NCBI GenBank assembly: GCA_016789025.1
Contig: JAEURC010000085.1
Span: 1-64,000 of the forward strand
Length of the DNA stretch: 64,000 bases
From: Anaerolineales bacterium
Lineage (GTDB): Bacteria; Chloroflexota; Anaerolineae; Anaerolineales; Villigracilaceae
Direction: 5' to 3'
The translations under genes and the position numbers were made by a program. The stretch's first letter is position 1, and each line of letters begins with the position of its first letter. Below are positions 51,538-60,665 of the stretch, piece by piece. The notes under the pieces are model-generated. The model did no database searches. It saw only the letters and a list, made by a program, of their open reading frames with translations, and was not told the DNA's origin.

Positions 51538-52437
51538 CTATGCCGCAAGTATGTTTAGTTTTTGGGGTAGTATCTCGTATTCAAAATCTTGAATCCACTC
51601 AGGCAATAATTCGCCATCTGTATGAGCAGGAGAGGGTGAATCGAGATGAAGGGAAATTTTCGTTGTGTGCACTTCGCGCATCCCGTCCATTTCAACATAA
51701 CTGCCTTTGTCTTCATTGAACGCGCGGGGCAAAGCCTGAAAGAGTCCAAGTCGCGTGGAGCGATGGCCGAAAGCGAGGGTCAACTTCCCGTCGAAAGGAT
51801 TCGCGTGCGGCGTCATAAAGAATCCGCCTGTGCGTCGTCCGTTACCTATGGAGATGAGCGAAAATTTTCCATTGTATTCGCCGGCGTCCCATTTAAGTCT
51901 TCCAGCCCATTCGGGTTTATCCATAATGCCTTGCACCGCCGCGACGAGGTAACGCCCGATACCTTTGATCCAATGGATCTTTTCATGCTTGAGGGTGACG
52001 TACGGCTCAAGCCCCGCTCCCGAATTGTTGATGAAATATTTATTATTCAGCCTGCCGAGATCCATCGCGCGAGTCTTTCCGTTTGCGATCGCGCGCGCGG
52101 CTTCGTTGAGATTCATCGGTAGACCCAACGCGAAAGCGACATCGTTCGCAGAACCCGTCGGCATGATTCCCAACGGACCAATCGTCTCATTCGCGGATGA
52201 GGCTTGCATCAACCCGTTGACCGCGTCGCCCAGCGAACCGTCGCCGCCCGAGATGATGATCGGCGAGAATTTTTCACGCGTGGCTTGCGCGGCAAGTTCG
52301 ACGATCTGTCCTTTGTGCTGCGAGACAGCCAACTCAAACTTGACGCCCGCGGCGTTTAGCGCGGCTTCGGCTTCGGGCCAGCGTTTTTGCGAGTTCCAGC
52401 GGTTGGAGTAGGGGTTTAAAATAACTTTTGCCGTCAT
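51538..52437 (-). CDS. Diacylglycerol/lipid kinase family protein
   Basis: The 299-residue protein matches the DagK/YegS family: VILNPYSNR at the start, IISGGDGSLGDAVNGLM, GIMPTGSANDVAFALG (nucleotide site), and a beta-rich C-terminal domain with LDSPSPAHTDGELL. It probably phosphorylates a lipid such as diacylglycerol at the membrane. It is alone between a GNAT gene and an EamA transporter. Confidence 0.92.
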   Translation of the reverse strand: MTAKVILNPYSNRWNSQKRWPEAEAALNAAGVKFELAVSQHKGQIVELAAQATREKFSPIIISGGDGSLGDAVNGLMQASSANETIGPLGIMPTGSANDVAFALGLPMNLNEAARAIANGKTRAMDLGRLNNKYFINNSGAGLEPYVTLKHEKIHWIKGIGRYLVAAVQGIMDKPEWAGRLKWDAGEYNGKFSLISIGNGRRTGGFFMTPHANPFDGKLTLAFGHRSTRLGLFQALPRAFNEDKGSYVEMDGMREVHTTKISLHLDSPSPAHTDGELLPEWIQDFEYEILPQKLNILAA

Positions 52438-52528
52438 TTTTGCTATTAACCGCTAAGAGCGCGAAGAACGCAAAGTTTAAAAGATTTTCTTGGCGCACTT
52501 AGCGCACTTTGCGGTTCAAAGAAGATCT
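52438..52528. other. Intergenic palindromic segment
   Basis: TAACCGCTAAGAGCGCGAAGAACGCAAAG and CTTAGCGCACTTTGCGGTTCAAAG are partly complementary and related to 50660-50880; a short dispersed repeat is likely. Confidence 0.5.
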
Positions 52529-53410
52529 TCATGGATAAGGTATTTCAATTTTACTTGAATTCCAATTTTTAATTTGCGCGAACAAAACTGCAACGAAGAT
52601 GACCACACATCCAACTATCTGAATTGGGAGGAGGGTTTGACTCAGCGCGAGCCAACCTACGAGGGCGGCAAAGACCGCTTCAAGGCTGAGAATCAGGGCG
52701 GCGTCGGTAGGAGGCGTGTGTTTTTGTCCCCACACTTGAAGCGTGTACCCAATGCCGACCGAGATCGAGGCGCGGAAAAGAATCGCGCCGACGAGCGGAA
52801 GAGCCGTCAGTTGCGAAACGTCTTCGAGGGCGAGTCCGCAGAGGAGGTTGAGAAGTCCGCTGATGAAAAAGTGACCCGCCGCAAACGAAACGGATTCAAA
52901 TTTGGAGGCGAACCGTCCCAGCACGACGACGTGCATAGCCCAAAACACAGAGCCGATGACTTCGAGCGCGTCGCCTTTTTGGACCTCAAACTGCCCCGCC
53001 GCGGATAGGAAGTACGCCCCCACTCCGGCGAGCGCGACCGCGAGCAGATCCACCCAATGAGGTTTTTCGCGGAAGAGAATCCACAACAAGAACGGAGTGA
53101 ACACCACGTAGAGGCTGGTGAGGAAACCCGCGTTGGCAACCTTGGTGTAGAACAGCCCCACCTGTTGGAAGGCTGTGGCGAAAAACAGGATCGCGCCCGC
53201 GATGAACATCCACTTCCATTGTTCTTTTGTGATCTTCGCCTGACGCGTCGCTTTCGGGATGAACGGAAACAAAATCAACGCGGCGAGCATGAAACTCACG
53301 CCGTTGAATAGATAAGCGACATGGTACTGCGCCGCTATTCCCTGCGCGACAAATCCCGTCCCCCAGATGATGGCTACAATGAAGAGAAGAATGTCGGCTT
53401 TGAGGCGCAT
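52529..53410 (-). CDS. EamA/DMT-family transporter
   Basis: The 293-residue membrane protein has ten helices in two EamA repeats (FIVAIIWGTGFVAQGIA at the first, ALILSLEAVFAALVGWLAL in the second). It likely exports a small metabolite. I used the ATG complementary to 53408-53410; a TTG nine bases upstream has AGGATC four bases before it and is an alternative start. Confidence 0.9.
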   Translation of the reverse strand: MRLKADILLFIVAIIWGTGFVAQGIAAQYHVAYLFNGVSFMLAALILFPFIPKATRQAKITKEQWKWMFIAGAILFFATAFQQVGLFYTKVANAGFLTSLYVVFTPFLLWILFREKPHWVDLLAVALAGVGAYFLSAAGQFEVQKGDALEVIGSVFWAMHVVVLGRFASKFESVSFAAGHFFISGLLNLLCGLALEDVSQLTALPLVGAILFRASISVGIGYTLQVWGQKHTPPTDAALILSLEAVFAALVGWLALSQTLLPIQIVGCVVIFVAVLFAQIKNWNSSKIEIPYP

Positions 53411-53435
53411 GAGGGGCAAGCGATCCTATGATTTG

Positions 53436-53464
53436 TTGTCGGTTCAACGAGAGAGATTTATAAT
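53436..53464 (+). promoter_or_regulatory. Promoter of truncated yjbQ
   Basis: TTGTCG (53436-53441), 17-base spacer, TATAAT (53459-53464). It lies 48 bases before the ATG of the yjbQ fragment and is divergent to the EamA gene. Confidence 0.6.
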
Positions 53465-53512
53465 ACTTTACATAGGTATTATACAAACATTTTTCCGCAA
53501 CGAGAAACCATC

Positions 53513-53683
53513 ATGAAATCTTTTCGCAAGGAACTCTGGTTCAATATCCCATCGAGGCGCGGCTTCGTCAACATCACGCCCGATGTGGAACTCCCCCTAC
53601 GCGAAAGCGGAATCAGGGAAGGCATGGTTCTCGTCAACGCAAGTTTGTCACACCTCCACCACCGGGACCGCCCCATCGCGTAG
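53513..53683 (+). pseudogene. yjbQ truncated by integrated element
   Basis: The first 43 codons read as YjbQ/UPF0047 ([22 protein letters not shown], then [12 protein letters not shown]). At about 53640, where homologues continue with MHITASVFIND, the frame runs into foreign sequence ([13 protein letters not shown]) and stops. The 3' end of the serine recombinase overlaps this fragment. The remaining part of yjbQ was not found in the window. Confidence 0.85.
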
Positions 53684-55253
53684 CTTTTGGTAGTTTGCGG
53701 ATCTCTCCGGAAATTTCCCCTGCGGCACTATAAATTGTAAATCTCCCTTTATCGACTACGACCTGAACCTTCAATATTTCGAGATTTCGCCTTTTGACAT
53801 AAAAGTCAGCATTCTCTTTTCCTACAAAAACATCCTGAGCAAATTCAATCACACCCTGAATGGCGCCGTCCGTCAACTGGGTAACGCTTAATTCTGTCTG
53901 TAAAGCGCCCTGTCGCTTACATAAAGCATCATATCTCTGATTTACTTCTGCCATATTCTGTTCTAAACTTTTTGCTACCAGTCCAGTCGCGCGTTTTAGC
54001 GCCTGGCCAATCTCCACAGCGTCGGCTTCGGTCTGAATCATCATTGCTTCTACAGCGTTCAACTCCTCCAATTTTGGATCTAGCGCATTCAATTCCTCTT
54101 GTTGGGCAATCCGTAATTGCTTTTCTAATTTTTCGAGGTTACTGAAGAGATCAATGATGCTATCCCAAACATCCACCTCAATGGCGTCGGCACGAACAGA
54201 ACGCGCCCAACAAGTTCTTTCTTCCAGGTGGCTATGATGATTATTCCGCCAAGTACATGTGTAATACTGATGATCGCTAAAATACTCACCGCTCATCGCT
54301 CTTCCGCAGACACAACGAATTAGTCCACTTAGCAGGTAATCATGCCGCTTATTGCGTCGCGAAAAACGCTTGTTCTGCCCTCTTAATTCTTGCGCAGCTT
54401 CCCAGGTTTCGCGATCTACCAATTGAGGAACCTCGACTTCAATCCATTCCTCTTTTGGGCGTTCATTGCGGGTTGGACCAATACGGACTCCAAACCGCCA
54501 AATTCCGGCATAGGTTTCACGCTCAATCACCGAAAGGACCGTATAAGTGTGCCACATACCGCTTCCACGGGAACGGTGATAACCAGAGTTTGTTTCGCCG
54601 GGGGTCGGAATACGCATTTCGGACAATCTCTTGGCGATCCCACCTGCTGAAAGTCGCCGACCAGATTCATCACCATAAACATACCATTGATAGATCAATT
54701 GCACGATTTTTGCCTCTTCCTCAAACGGCTTAAAATTCACTACCTTTCCATTCTCATCGCGAATATGATCATATCCGTAAGGCGCCCGTGTTCCTACCAC
54801 CCTTCCAGTACGTGCTTTTGCTCTTTTTCCCCGCATAGAGCGTTCTCTGATTTTCTTTCGTTCATCACTCCCCTGCCATCCCTTGATGACGAGAACAATG
54901 TCCAATTCGCTCTCGATCTTCCCAACATCAAGAGCATATACTTCAACTCCCGCACGAAGCCAGTTTCGGACTGTGGCAAGCAGGTCTACGATGTCACGCG
55001 ACAAGCGATCCACCTGATGCACAACCACGGCATCCACCTCGCGAAACTTCACCATTTCTGCCAGACGCTTCCCCTGTGTGCGGTCAGCAACTGGAATGGC
55101 GCCACTATTATCTTCCTTGAACTCAGCCACAATTGAGTACCCTAATTGTTCGATATACTGCCGACAACCATCCAACTGGCTTGGTAAACTGTACCCTTTG
55201 TCAGCTTGATCATCTGTCGAAACACGAGCGTAAATTGCTGCTTTTTTAGTCAT
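53634..55253 (-). CDS. Large serine recombinase (site-specific integrase)
   Basis: The 539-residue protein has the resolvase catalytic domain ([10 protein letters not shown] with the nucleophile Ser, [38 protein letters not shown]), the recombinase domain ([11 protein letters not shown]...) with a zinc-ribbon region ([19 protein letters not shown]), and a C-terminal coiled coil. Such integrases insert phages or integrative elements at attB. Its C-terminal end lies on the yjbQ junction, as expected for an integrase gene next to its attachment site. Confidence 0.95.
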   Translation of the reverse strand: MTKKAAIYARVSTDDQADKGYSLPSQLDGCRQYIEQLGYSIVAEFKEDNSGAIPVADRTQGKRLAEMVKFREVDAVVVHQVDRLSRDIVDLLATVRNWLRAGVEVYALDVGKIESELDIVLVIKGWQGSDERKKIRERSMRGKRAKARTGRVVGTRAPYGYDHIRDENGKVVNFKPFEEEAKIVQLIYQWYVYGDESGRRLSAGGIAKRLSEMRIPTPGETNSGYHRSRGSGMWHTYTVLSVIERETYAGIWRFGVRIGPTRNERPKEEWIEVEVPQLVDRETWEAAQELRGQNKRFSRRNKRHDYLLSGLIRCVCGRAMSGEYFSDHQYYTCTWRNNHHSHLEERTCWARSVRADAIEVDVWDSIIDLFSNLEKLEKQLRIAQQEELNALDPKLEELNAVEAMMIQTEADAVEIGQALKRATGLVAKSLEQNMAEVNQRYDALCKRQGALQTELSVTQLTDGAIQGVIEFAQDVFVGKENADFYVKRRNLEILKVQVVVDKGRFTIYSAAGEISGEIRKLPKATRWGGPGGGGVTNLR

Positions 55254-55296
55254 TGTTCTACTCCATGTAGAATTTCATGAGATATATATCAATATG

Positions 55297-55330
55297 AAAG
55301 AAGGGGATGCGCCGGCACATCCCCTTCTTT
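55297..55330. terminator. 13-bp inverted repeat upstream of recombinase
   Basis: AAAGAAGGGGATG (55297-55309) / CATCCCCTTCTTT (55318-55330). It is on the edge of a broken small gene and the recombinase; read from the minus strand it ends in TTT and could terminate the upstream gene. No long T-tract. Confidence 0.6.
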
Positions 55331-55333
55331 GAA

Positions 55334-55597
55334 TCAACCTTGGTTTGTCACGAATTCAGTCACTTCGTTGAACAATGCTGGTCCAAGCAAATGACGTTGC
55401 TCTTCGGCAGGAATGTCAAGTTTTGCAACAATATCGAAAAGAAGCAAACCGACCGGGCTCTCACAGTGCAGAAGGCTCGTCCCTCCTGCGACAGACTCCC
55501 ATTCCTAGCGAACACTGATCAAAACATCCGATATATTTGGTGGCAAGCTACTGCGAGTTACTTTGGAGACTTGGAACGTAGTATTCGTAAGCATCAT
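55334..55597 (-). pseudogene. Small hypothetical gene broken by an in-frame TAG
   Basis: From the ATG complementary to 55595-55597 (AGAGGT upstream) the frame reads 31 codons (MMLTNTTFQVSKVTRSS...), meets TAG (55505-55507), then goes on as EWESVAGGTSLLHCESPVGLL... for 56 codons to a TGA. The post-TAG part has a clear protein-like composition. No family was recognised. A single nonsense mutation is the simplest explanation. Confidence 0.45.
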
Positions 55598-55832
55598 TGA
55601 CCTCTCTTGGGCACCCCGCTTCTCCGGCTTAAGCGAAACGCCCGATGGAATCCCACCAGGGCGTTTGTAGAGGCTATAATTACGAATAGCCCGCCTACCG
55701 CTCATGTCGGTGGGTTGGGTTAGGGCGCGTATCGTGTTAGCGCACTTTACACGCCCGTTATTACGTACAGTTACATTGTATCATTACAATGTAATTATGA
55801 CAAGCCACAGACAAGCCCAACCGCAGTATTTT
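55598..55832. other. Intergenic region with operator-like inverted repeat
   Basis: It contains a perfect 10-bp inverted repeat TTACATTGTA-TCAT-TACAATGTAA (55771-55794), a hairpin ACGCCC...GGGCGT (55639-55665) that on the minus strand is followed by TTT, and a TATAAT at about 55673. The repeat looks like the binding site of an element-encoded regulator. No gene seen. Confidence 0.5.
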
Positions 55833-56051
55833 TTACCGCGGACCGTGTCGTTTGTCCGAAGATTTTTCAGCGCTCTTCAAATATGTCAGCAAAGAGGATT
55901 TGTTTATTGCCCAGACAGGTCCAAATTTGCGGGCAGCAATCTTCCCCTCTCGAATGAGAAGGCGCAAATACTCAGCATGATAGCTGGTCAATTTTGCAGC
56001 CTCTTGAACAGTCAGCCATTCTTCGCCACTCTTGGACGTTTCGATGCTCAT
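55833..56051 (-). CDS. Excisionase-type helix-turn-helix protein
   Basis: The 72-residue protein is a MerR/excisionase-type HTH_17 domain: WLTVQEAAKLTSYHAEYLRLLIREGKIAARKFGPVWAINKSSLLTYL. In an element with a large serine recombinase it may act as the recombination directionality factor or as a repressor. The TATAAT box is only eight bases before the ATG, so the message would be leaderless. Confidence 0.85.
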   Translation of the reverse strand: MSIETSKSGEEWLTVQEAAKLTSYHAEYLRLLIREGKIAARKFGPVWAINKSSLLTYLKSAEKSSDKRHGPR

Positions 56052-56058
56052 ACGTGGA

Positions 56059-56088
56059 ATTATACACGCCGCATAATGCCCTATTCAA
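56059..56088 (-). promoter_or_regulatory. Candidate leaderless promoter of the HTH gene
   Basis: On the minus strand TTGAAT (complement of 56083-56088), 18-base spacer, TATAAT (56059-56064), then eight bases to the ATG. Confidence 0.55.
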
Positions 56089-56113
56089 TTGTAAATATCA
56101 ATTCCCTTGTAGA

Positions 56114-56329
56114 TTAAACCTTTCCGTCAATATGTATATCTGTGGTGCTATTCACTTGAGCCGACTCGCAATTACCCGAGTCTTTTGTTTCCCTTTCACG
56201 GTCCAGGTAATCTTCTTTGGGAGAAAACCTTTCATGCCGGATTTTGCGACCATGCTTTGCAAATAATCGCAGGCATTTGACGAGTGCACGATCCAGGGAT
56301 TCGTCATTGGAAGCATTATCTATAGTCAT
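56114..56329 (-). CDS. Possible small hypothetical protein in the integrated element
   Basis: The 71-residue reading frame (ATG complementary to 56327-56329) encodes a charged protein with one helix-like part (ESLDRALVKCLRLFAKHGRKIRHERF) and a Ser/Thr-rich end. The start has no clear ribosome site. It may be real, but support is weak. Confidence 0.3.
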   Translation of the reverse strand: MTIDNASNDESLDRALVKCLRLFAKHGRKIRHERFSPKEDYLDRERETKDSGNCESAQVNSTTDIHIDGKV

Positions 56330-56333
56330 CAAA

Positions 56334-56546
56334 TCATATGCTCCCAAAACTCCCACCGCTATCTGACGATACAAAGATCAGAGATAACATGCCAAGCAAA
56401 TCCAACAGATATTTTGTATATGTGGATATATTCTTTTCATAACTCATGCCAGAAAGTTTATTGGATTCTTTTAGGGGGTCTCCAACCTGTGTCTGTAAGC
56501 GAACGTAAGTATTACCAAGATAAACGACATACAAGGTTATCCCCAT
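56334..56546 (-). CDS. Possible small membrane-associated protein in the integrated element
   Basis: The 70-residue frame has hydrophobic parts at both ends (MGITLYVVYLG and LLDLLGMLSLIFVSS) around a polar centre. It ends five bases before the start of the next small frame. The AAGGG before the ATG is too close to be a good ribosome site. Low support. The rest up to 56686 has nothing recognised. Confidence 0.25.
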   Translation of the reverse strand: MGITLYVVYLGNTYVRLQTQVGDPLKESNKLSGMSYEKNISTYTKYLLDLLGMLSLIFVSSDSGGSFGSI

Positions 56547-56686
56547 CCCTTTTTAGCATTTAATTGTCATCGCCATTAATGGACTTGTGCCTCTTGCTAC
56601 AAATTATTCTGGCAAATATCATCACCGGTTTCTAAGTTTCTTATCTGCCAGTGAAACCCAAACTTCAAACACTTTGAGGAATATTG

Positions 56687-57453
56687 ATGACCACTGTAAT
56701 TTCAATCGCAAACCAAAAAGGCGGGTTGGGAAAACCACCACCGCTGTCACCTTGGCACATGGACTGGCACTACGGGGAAAGAGAGCGCTTTTACTGAATT
56801 TCGATCCACAAGGACAGGCAGCGCCTGCCTTGCATCTGCCACCAAGCTCTGCTGCCTATTCCCTGCTCACGATGGATACTGGCGCAAGCGAGATCGCATA
56901 CATCCAGGGAAAGATTATCAGCACAGAACGTGAAAACTTCTGGTTGCTACCTGGCAACAAGCAAACTGCCGATGTGCAGGCGATGATCAACTCGCAGGGC
57001 AAATCCATCTCGTGGGTGCGGGAAGCGTTGGAACGATTTTGCGCCCACCAATATCACTACCTGGGATTGGACACAGATCCAAGTCTGGGTGGCATTCAGG
57101 AACGGGTGTTGTGGGCGAGCGATTTGGTGATTGTCACCACACCAGCAGAGGCGTTGGGTTCGGATGGTGCACGCCAGGTGTTGGAGACTATGAAACGGCT
57201 CGCGTCCGAAAAAGGCTAGGAGGGTGGATTGTTCAGTGTGCTGCCCACCTTCTTCATGGAAACCGTCAAAGAACATCGTCTCAAATTGGATACGTTGCGC
57301 TCCACACTAGGAGACATGATCCTGTCGCCGATTCATCGCGCCGCGGCGCTGGCGGAATACCCAGCGTTCGGACAAACCATCTTCGAACATGCCCCCGACA
57401 GCCGCGCCGCTCAGGAATATAACCGGCTGGCAGACATCGCCTTGAAGGTATAG
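56687..57453 (+). pseudogene. ParA-family ATPase, frameshifted and with a nonsense codon
   Basis: The start MTTVISIANQKGGLG (ATG 56687, TGAGGA six bases upstream) is the ParA Walker A, but at about 56728-56735 the frame shifts by one base before GKTTTAVTLAHGLALRGKR... continues in another frame. A TAG (57217-57219) then splits the C-terminal part, which resumes as EGGLFSVLPTFFMETVKEH and ends at 57451. The TAG overlaps AGGAGGG with a TTG six bases later, so the last part could be translated separately. No parB is seen next to it. Confidence 0.8.
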
Positions 57454-57483
57454 GAAAAGACCATACCATACAAGGATATGCTC

Positions 57484-57576
57484 ACCGACACGGTTTCCGA
57501 CACACCCCAAAGGAATTCGACAGCTAAAGCCCACTAACCGATACAGTCAGGCGCTGGAGCCGACACGGTTGCCGAC
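57484..57576. repeat. Two direct repeats CCGACACGGTTkCCGAC
   Basis: CCGACACGGTTTCCGAC (57484-57500) and CCGACACGGTTGCCGAC (57560-57576) differ by one base. They are 76 bases apart, between the broken parA and the next gene, and might be partition-protein or replication sites. Confidence 0.6.
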
Positions 57577-57694
57577 CGTTAAGTTAAAAATTTCAGACGG
57601 ACACAAGCGTATGCCGAGGGATTAAAAGTTAAGCGACGCGTCCACGCCTCCCCATTTCTCAATTCAATACCATGTTCCTCCGAAAAGGAGAAAC

Positions 57695-58102
57695 ATGCCC
57701 AATACACCCGAATACAAAAAACTACTGATGGAACTCAACGCTGGCGAATTGCCGATCATCGTACGCAAGATCATGGATGCGTTGTTGCAAGCTCCCAAAG
57801 GCTTGACCCGCAAAGGATTGATCCGCATTGTGTTTGGCGAGGAGCCTGAAAATAAATTATCCAATGACACGCGAGATCGCAAGATTCGGAAGGGGATCGA
57901 ATATCTGCGAAATCTAGGTATTCCGATTGTCTCCACATCGGGGAAAGCCGGCTACAAACTGGATACCGATCCCCAAAATATCGAGGAGATGATCCGGGAG
58001 TGGGAAAGCCGTATCGTTCAATTGCGGCAGAGAGTGGATGCCGCCCAGCATTGCCACGATCTGTTCATCAGGCTTTTCCATGCGAAGCGAAATGAAAGGT
58101 AA
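57695..58102 (+). CDS. Small winged-helix protein of the integrated element
   Basis: The 135-residue protein has a helix-turn-helix stretch (IIVRKIMDALLQAPKGLTRKGLIRIVFG, then IRKGIEYLRNLGIPIVSTSGKAGYKL), typical of a wHTH regulator, and a C-terminal coiled region. GGAG precedes the ATG. Its end overlaps the next gene by eleven bases, so both form an operon. Confidence 0.75.
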   Translation: MPNTPEYKKLLMELNAGELPIIVRKIMDALLQAPKGLTRKGLIRIVFGEEPENKLSNDTRDRKIRKGIEYLRNLGIPIVSTSGKAGYKLDTDPQNIEEMIREWESRIVQLRQRVDAAQHCHDLFIRLFHAKRNER

Positions 58103-59351
58103 CGTTTTATCTCGCCTACCACTGGAATGGACGCCGATCTATCCAATGGACAGAAAGGATGTGGTGTTTGATATTTTCAAGCACAGCCTGTCCTATAAGG
58201 ATGGTTTGCCGCCCTACGCTCAGGCGAGGATCATTGATCTGCTGGTCAACCGCCTGATCAAATCACGCCGATACCCTGCATTATGGATTTCGGTGGAAGG
58301 ACCCGGTGATTGGTTTCGATACGAGATCAAGCGATTGATAAAGTACAGAATCCCGATGACAGTCCAGTCTGCACGGAAGACCTCTGTCCATGAACGGGAG
58401 TTTTATCAGTCGATCCGACCGACATATCTACGAGAAGGGGATGTGCCAATTCTCGCTCCGCGCTTTGAGCCAGTGGAATATGGCATCAGAGAATCGGCAT
58501 TGCGTGTCTTGCAGGTCCTGGCGCGCCTAAAGACAGCCTACCGACCAGAGATTGCTTCTCTGACTGGTTTCAGTGAGAGCCATGCTCGGAATCTATTGAA
58601 GCAACTTCAGGCGGAGAATCTGATCGAGCGGAAAAAGATCGGCAAATATGAAGGATGGGCGATCCGTACCAAGGGACTGAGTCTGGCTCATCGTTCGTGG
58701 AATATCCCCAAAGGCGTTCACTTCACGAAGTATCGAGGGGAATTCCGATATGCTGGCGAACGTCATCGGCGTGTGTCGCGAAGGTGGCGGGCGTGGCTGG
58801 AAGCGGCTTATCCCCGTATCGAGATTTGGGAGGGTTGGACGGAAGTTCCGCTTTTCGATGGCATTCCCGACGCCTTGGCATGGGCGCGCAAAGGCGAGCG
58901 GGAAATCCTATTCTGGCTGGAAGTGGATAGTGGACACAGCTCCGAAAAAGTGATGATGCGTAATTATTCCCGCCGATTTCAAAACGCGTATCATCATGCA
59001 AAACGTTTGGGAATTCTGATTGTCTTTTGTATTATGGGTCCGCCCTGGGTGGTGCGGTTCTTTCCGTTGTGCATTCCATACCTGTATCCCAACCTGGCTG
59101 TGATCGGGCAAGACTGGCGGGCATTTGGGAAACTGCCTATCTGCGAGTCTGGCAGATGGATGTCTGGAATTGAGGATCGAAAGAAATATCCAACTGAAAA
59201 GCCTCTGCCCTTTGATCCCAGTCAATATCCACTTAAGCCAAAGAAGAAAAAGGGAATACCAGCTAAACCGAAATCTACAAAACCGAGGTATTCCAAAGGT
59301 TATGACGATGCTGACAGGTGGTATCGGAGCAGGTCTGAGAGGGAAGAGTGA
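58092..59351 (+). CDS. Replication-relaxation (Replic_Relax)-like protein
   Basis: The 419-residue protein has a central winged-helix part (IRESALRVLQVLARLKTAYRPEIASLTGFSESHARNLLKQLQAENLIERKKIG split as helices) and a C-terminal nuclease-like fold with GIPDALAWARKGEREILFWLEVDSG. The Pro-Asp and Glu-x-Asp pattern resembles the PF13814 family of plasmid and conjugative elements. The tail is Lys/Pro-rich. ATG 58092 is used; 58080 is also possible. Confidence 0.65.
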   Translation: MKGNVLSRLPLEWTPIYPMDRKDVVFDIFKHSLSYKDGLPPYAQARIIDLLVNRLIKSRRYPALWISVEGPGDWFRYEIKRLIKYRIPMTVQSARKTSVHEREFYQSIRPTYLREGDVPILAPRFEPVEYGIRESALRVLQVLARLKTAYRPEIASLTGFSESHARNLLKQLQAENLIERKKIGKYEGWAIRTKGLSLAHRSWNIPKGVHFTKYRGEFRYAGERHRRVSRRWRAWLEAAYPRIEIWEGWTEVPLFDGIPDALAWARKGEREILFWLEVDSGHSSEKVMMRNYSRRFQNAYHHAKRLGILIVFCIMGPPWVVRFFPLCIPYLYPNLAVIGQDWRAFGKLPICESGRWMSGIEDRKKYPTEKPLPFDPSQYPLKPKKKKGIPAKPKSTKPRYSKGYDDADRWYRSRSEREE

Positions 59352-59684
59352 TGCACTAATGAAAGTGGCGCGACGGGGGTGCAGGATTTTTTGACATCAA
59401 AAGCGACTCGTCCAAGCCGTTACTTTTTGACTGCAGAAAGTCATCTTATGTTAAGCTATTCAGGTTGACCGAAGTTGCCCATTAGAAAATTTGACGGTAT
59501 GACGGAAATCAGATAGACGTGTAAATTTACATTCCAATTGCTTGACAAAATAATCCCGGACTTACGGTTTCAAAGTAGACTAATCTATGGATGAAAATCA
59601 GGGAGTTCATTTTCAAAATCTGGAAGAATAATTTCCAAGCCGTCGTTATCCTGAAAATAACAAAACTACTTTCAGGAGGCTCAA
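59352..59684. other. Gap with palindrome and promoter-like TTGACA
   Basis: Contains the 12-bp perfect palindrome TGTAAATTTACA (59520-59531) and TTGACA (59542-59547) without a good -10 at 17 bases. It precedes the HTH gene at 59685 and may be its operator. No gene seen. Confidence 0.4.
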
Positions 59685-59885
59685 ATGGCTCGGTTACAAA
59701 ATGGCGAACGGGAAGACAAGGAAAATATGCTATATCGCCTGCTCAGGAGACTGCGTTTTGGCGCGCGAGAGTCGGAGGTCGCGCAGGAACTAGGCTGGCA
59801 GAGGCGTACTGCGAATAATTACTTGCGGAAACTAAAAAAGGAAGAGAAGGCAGAACGAGAAGGTCGTTCCTGGTTCGCAAAATAA
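59685..59885 (+). CDS. Small HTH protein, WYL-regulator-like N-terminal domain
   Basis: The 66-residue protein is a stand-alone wHTH domain (MLYRLLRRLRFGARESEVAQELGWQRRTANNYLRKLKKEEKAEREG split over three helices). It aligns with the N-terminal domain of the adjacent WYL-type gene (LLLKRNPRGLTEAEIADEVNIGRRTVNTYLQDL). AGGAGG lies before the ATG. Probably a DNA-binding regulator. Confidence 0.75.
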   Translation: MARLQNGEREDKENMLYRLLRRLRFGARESEVAQELGWQRRTANNYLRKLKKEEKAEREGRSWFAK

Positions 59886-59948
59886 CCTGACATTTGCCTA
59901 TTTGTAATTTTCCAACTGGGCAATAGAATAGGGTGAAGGAAACATCTT

Positions 59949-60665
59949 ATGCCGAGAATCACCGACGACGACAAACGAAGCAGGCTGGAGCGAATCTATC
60001 TCTTACTGAAACGCAACCCGCGCGGACTCACCGAAGCCGAGATCGCAGATGAGGTCAATATCGGCCGCCGCACGGTGAATACGTATTTGCAGGATTTGGA
60101 AATTGAGGGAAAAGCCTTCAAGGACGGCATCTACTGGTTTCCGCTAGTTCTCAAAGAGTCGCAACTGCGTCCGCTCGATCTTTCTCCCGAAGAAGCAGTC
60201 ACCTTATATCTTGGCGCGCGCCTGCTCTCCAAGCAACAGGACAAACGCAATGAACCCGCCGAGACCGCCCTGCTCAAACTGGCAAACGCCCTCAAAGCGG
60301 ACGCAGGCGTCGGCGCGGAGATCGAGCAAGCCGCCCGCGAGTTGGCGCAAAGACCCGTTCAGAAAGAATACCAGCCGATCTTCCGCGACATCGTGCGGGG
60401 ATACATCTACCGCAAGAAGATCGAGATCGCCTATCGTCCGCTCAATTGGAATAAATCTTTTCAGACCACCTTTTCCACTTATCTCTTGGAGCCTTCCCCT
60501 ATTGGCTTCAGCACCTACCTGATCGGGCACAGTTCCATCGTAGACAAGTGGCGCGCCTACAGGCGCTCTGGTTTGGGTTGGGGCATTACTATGGAGGCGT
60601 TTCATTTGGAGCAGTTGGCGTGGTGTGGCTCACGCTGGTCGCCGTCCTCTTTGGCAAAGCGATGA
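59949..60665 (+). pseudogene. WYL-domain transcriptional regulator truncated by fusion
   Basis: Residues 1-60 are a wHTH, and about 145-200 start a WYL domain (KIEIAYRPLNWNKSFQTTFSTYLLEPSPIGFSTYLIGHSS). At about 60550-60570 the WYL match stops and the rest (LEQLAWCGSRWSPSS) is out-of-frame sequence of a CPBP protease gene. So the gene lost its C-terminal ligand or dimerisation part by deletion. Confidence 0.75.

Noticed and set aside
55505..55507. Pyrrolysine or amber recoding as the main explanation of TAG codons
   Set aside because: parA also carries a frameshift, and no suppressor tRNA or Pyl genes are visible, so ordinary decay is preferred.
55307..55600. Plus-strand 97-residue frame upstream of the element's HTH gene
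   Set aside because: No ribosome site and poor composition; the minus strand has a better start and more protein-like sequence, although broken by TAG.
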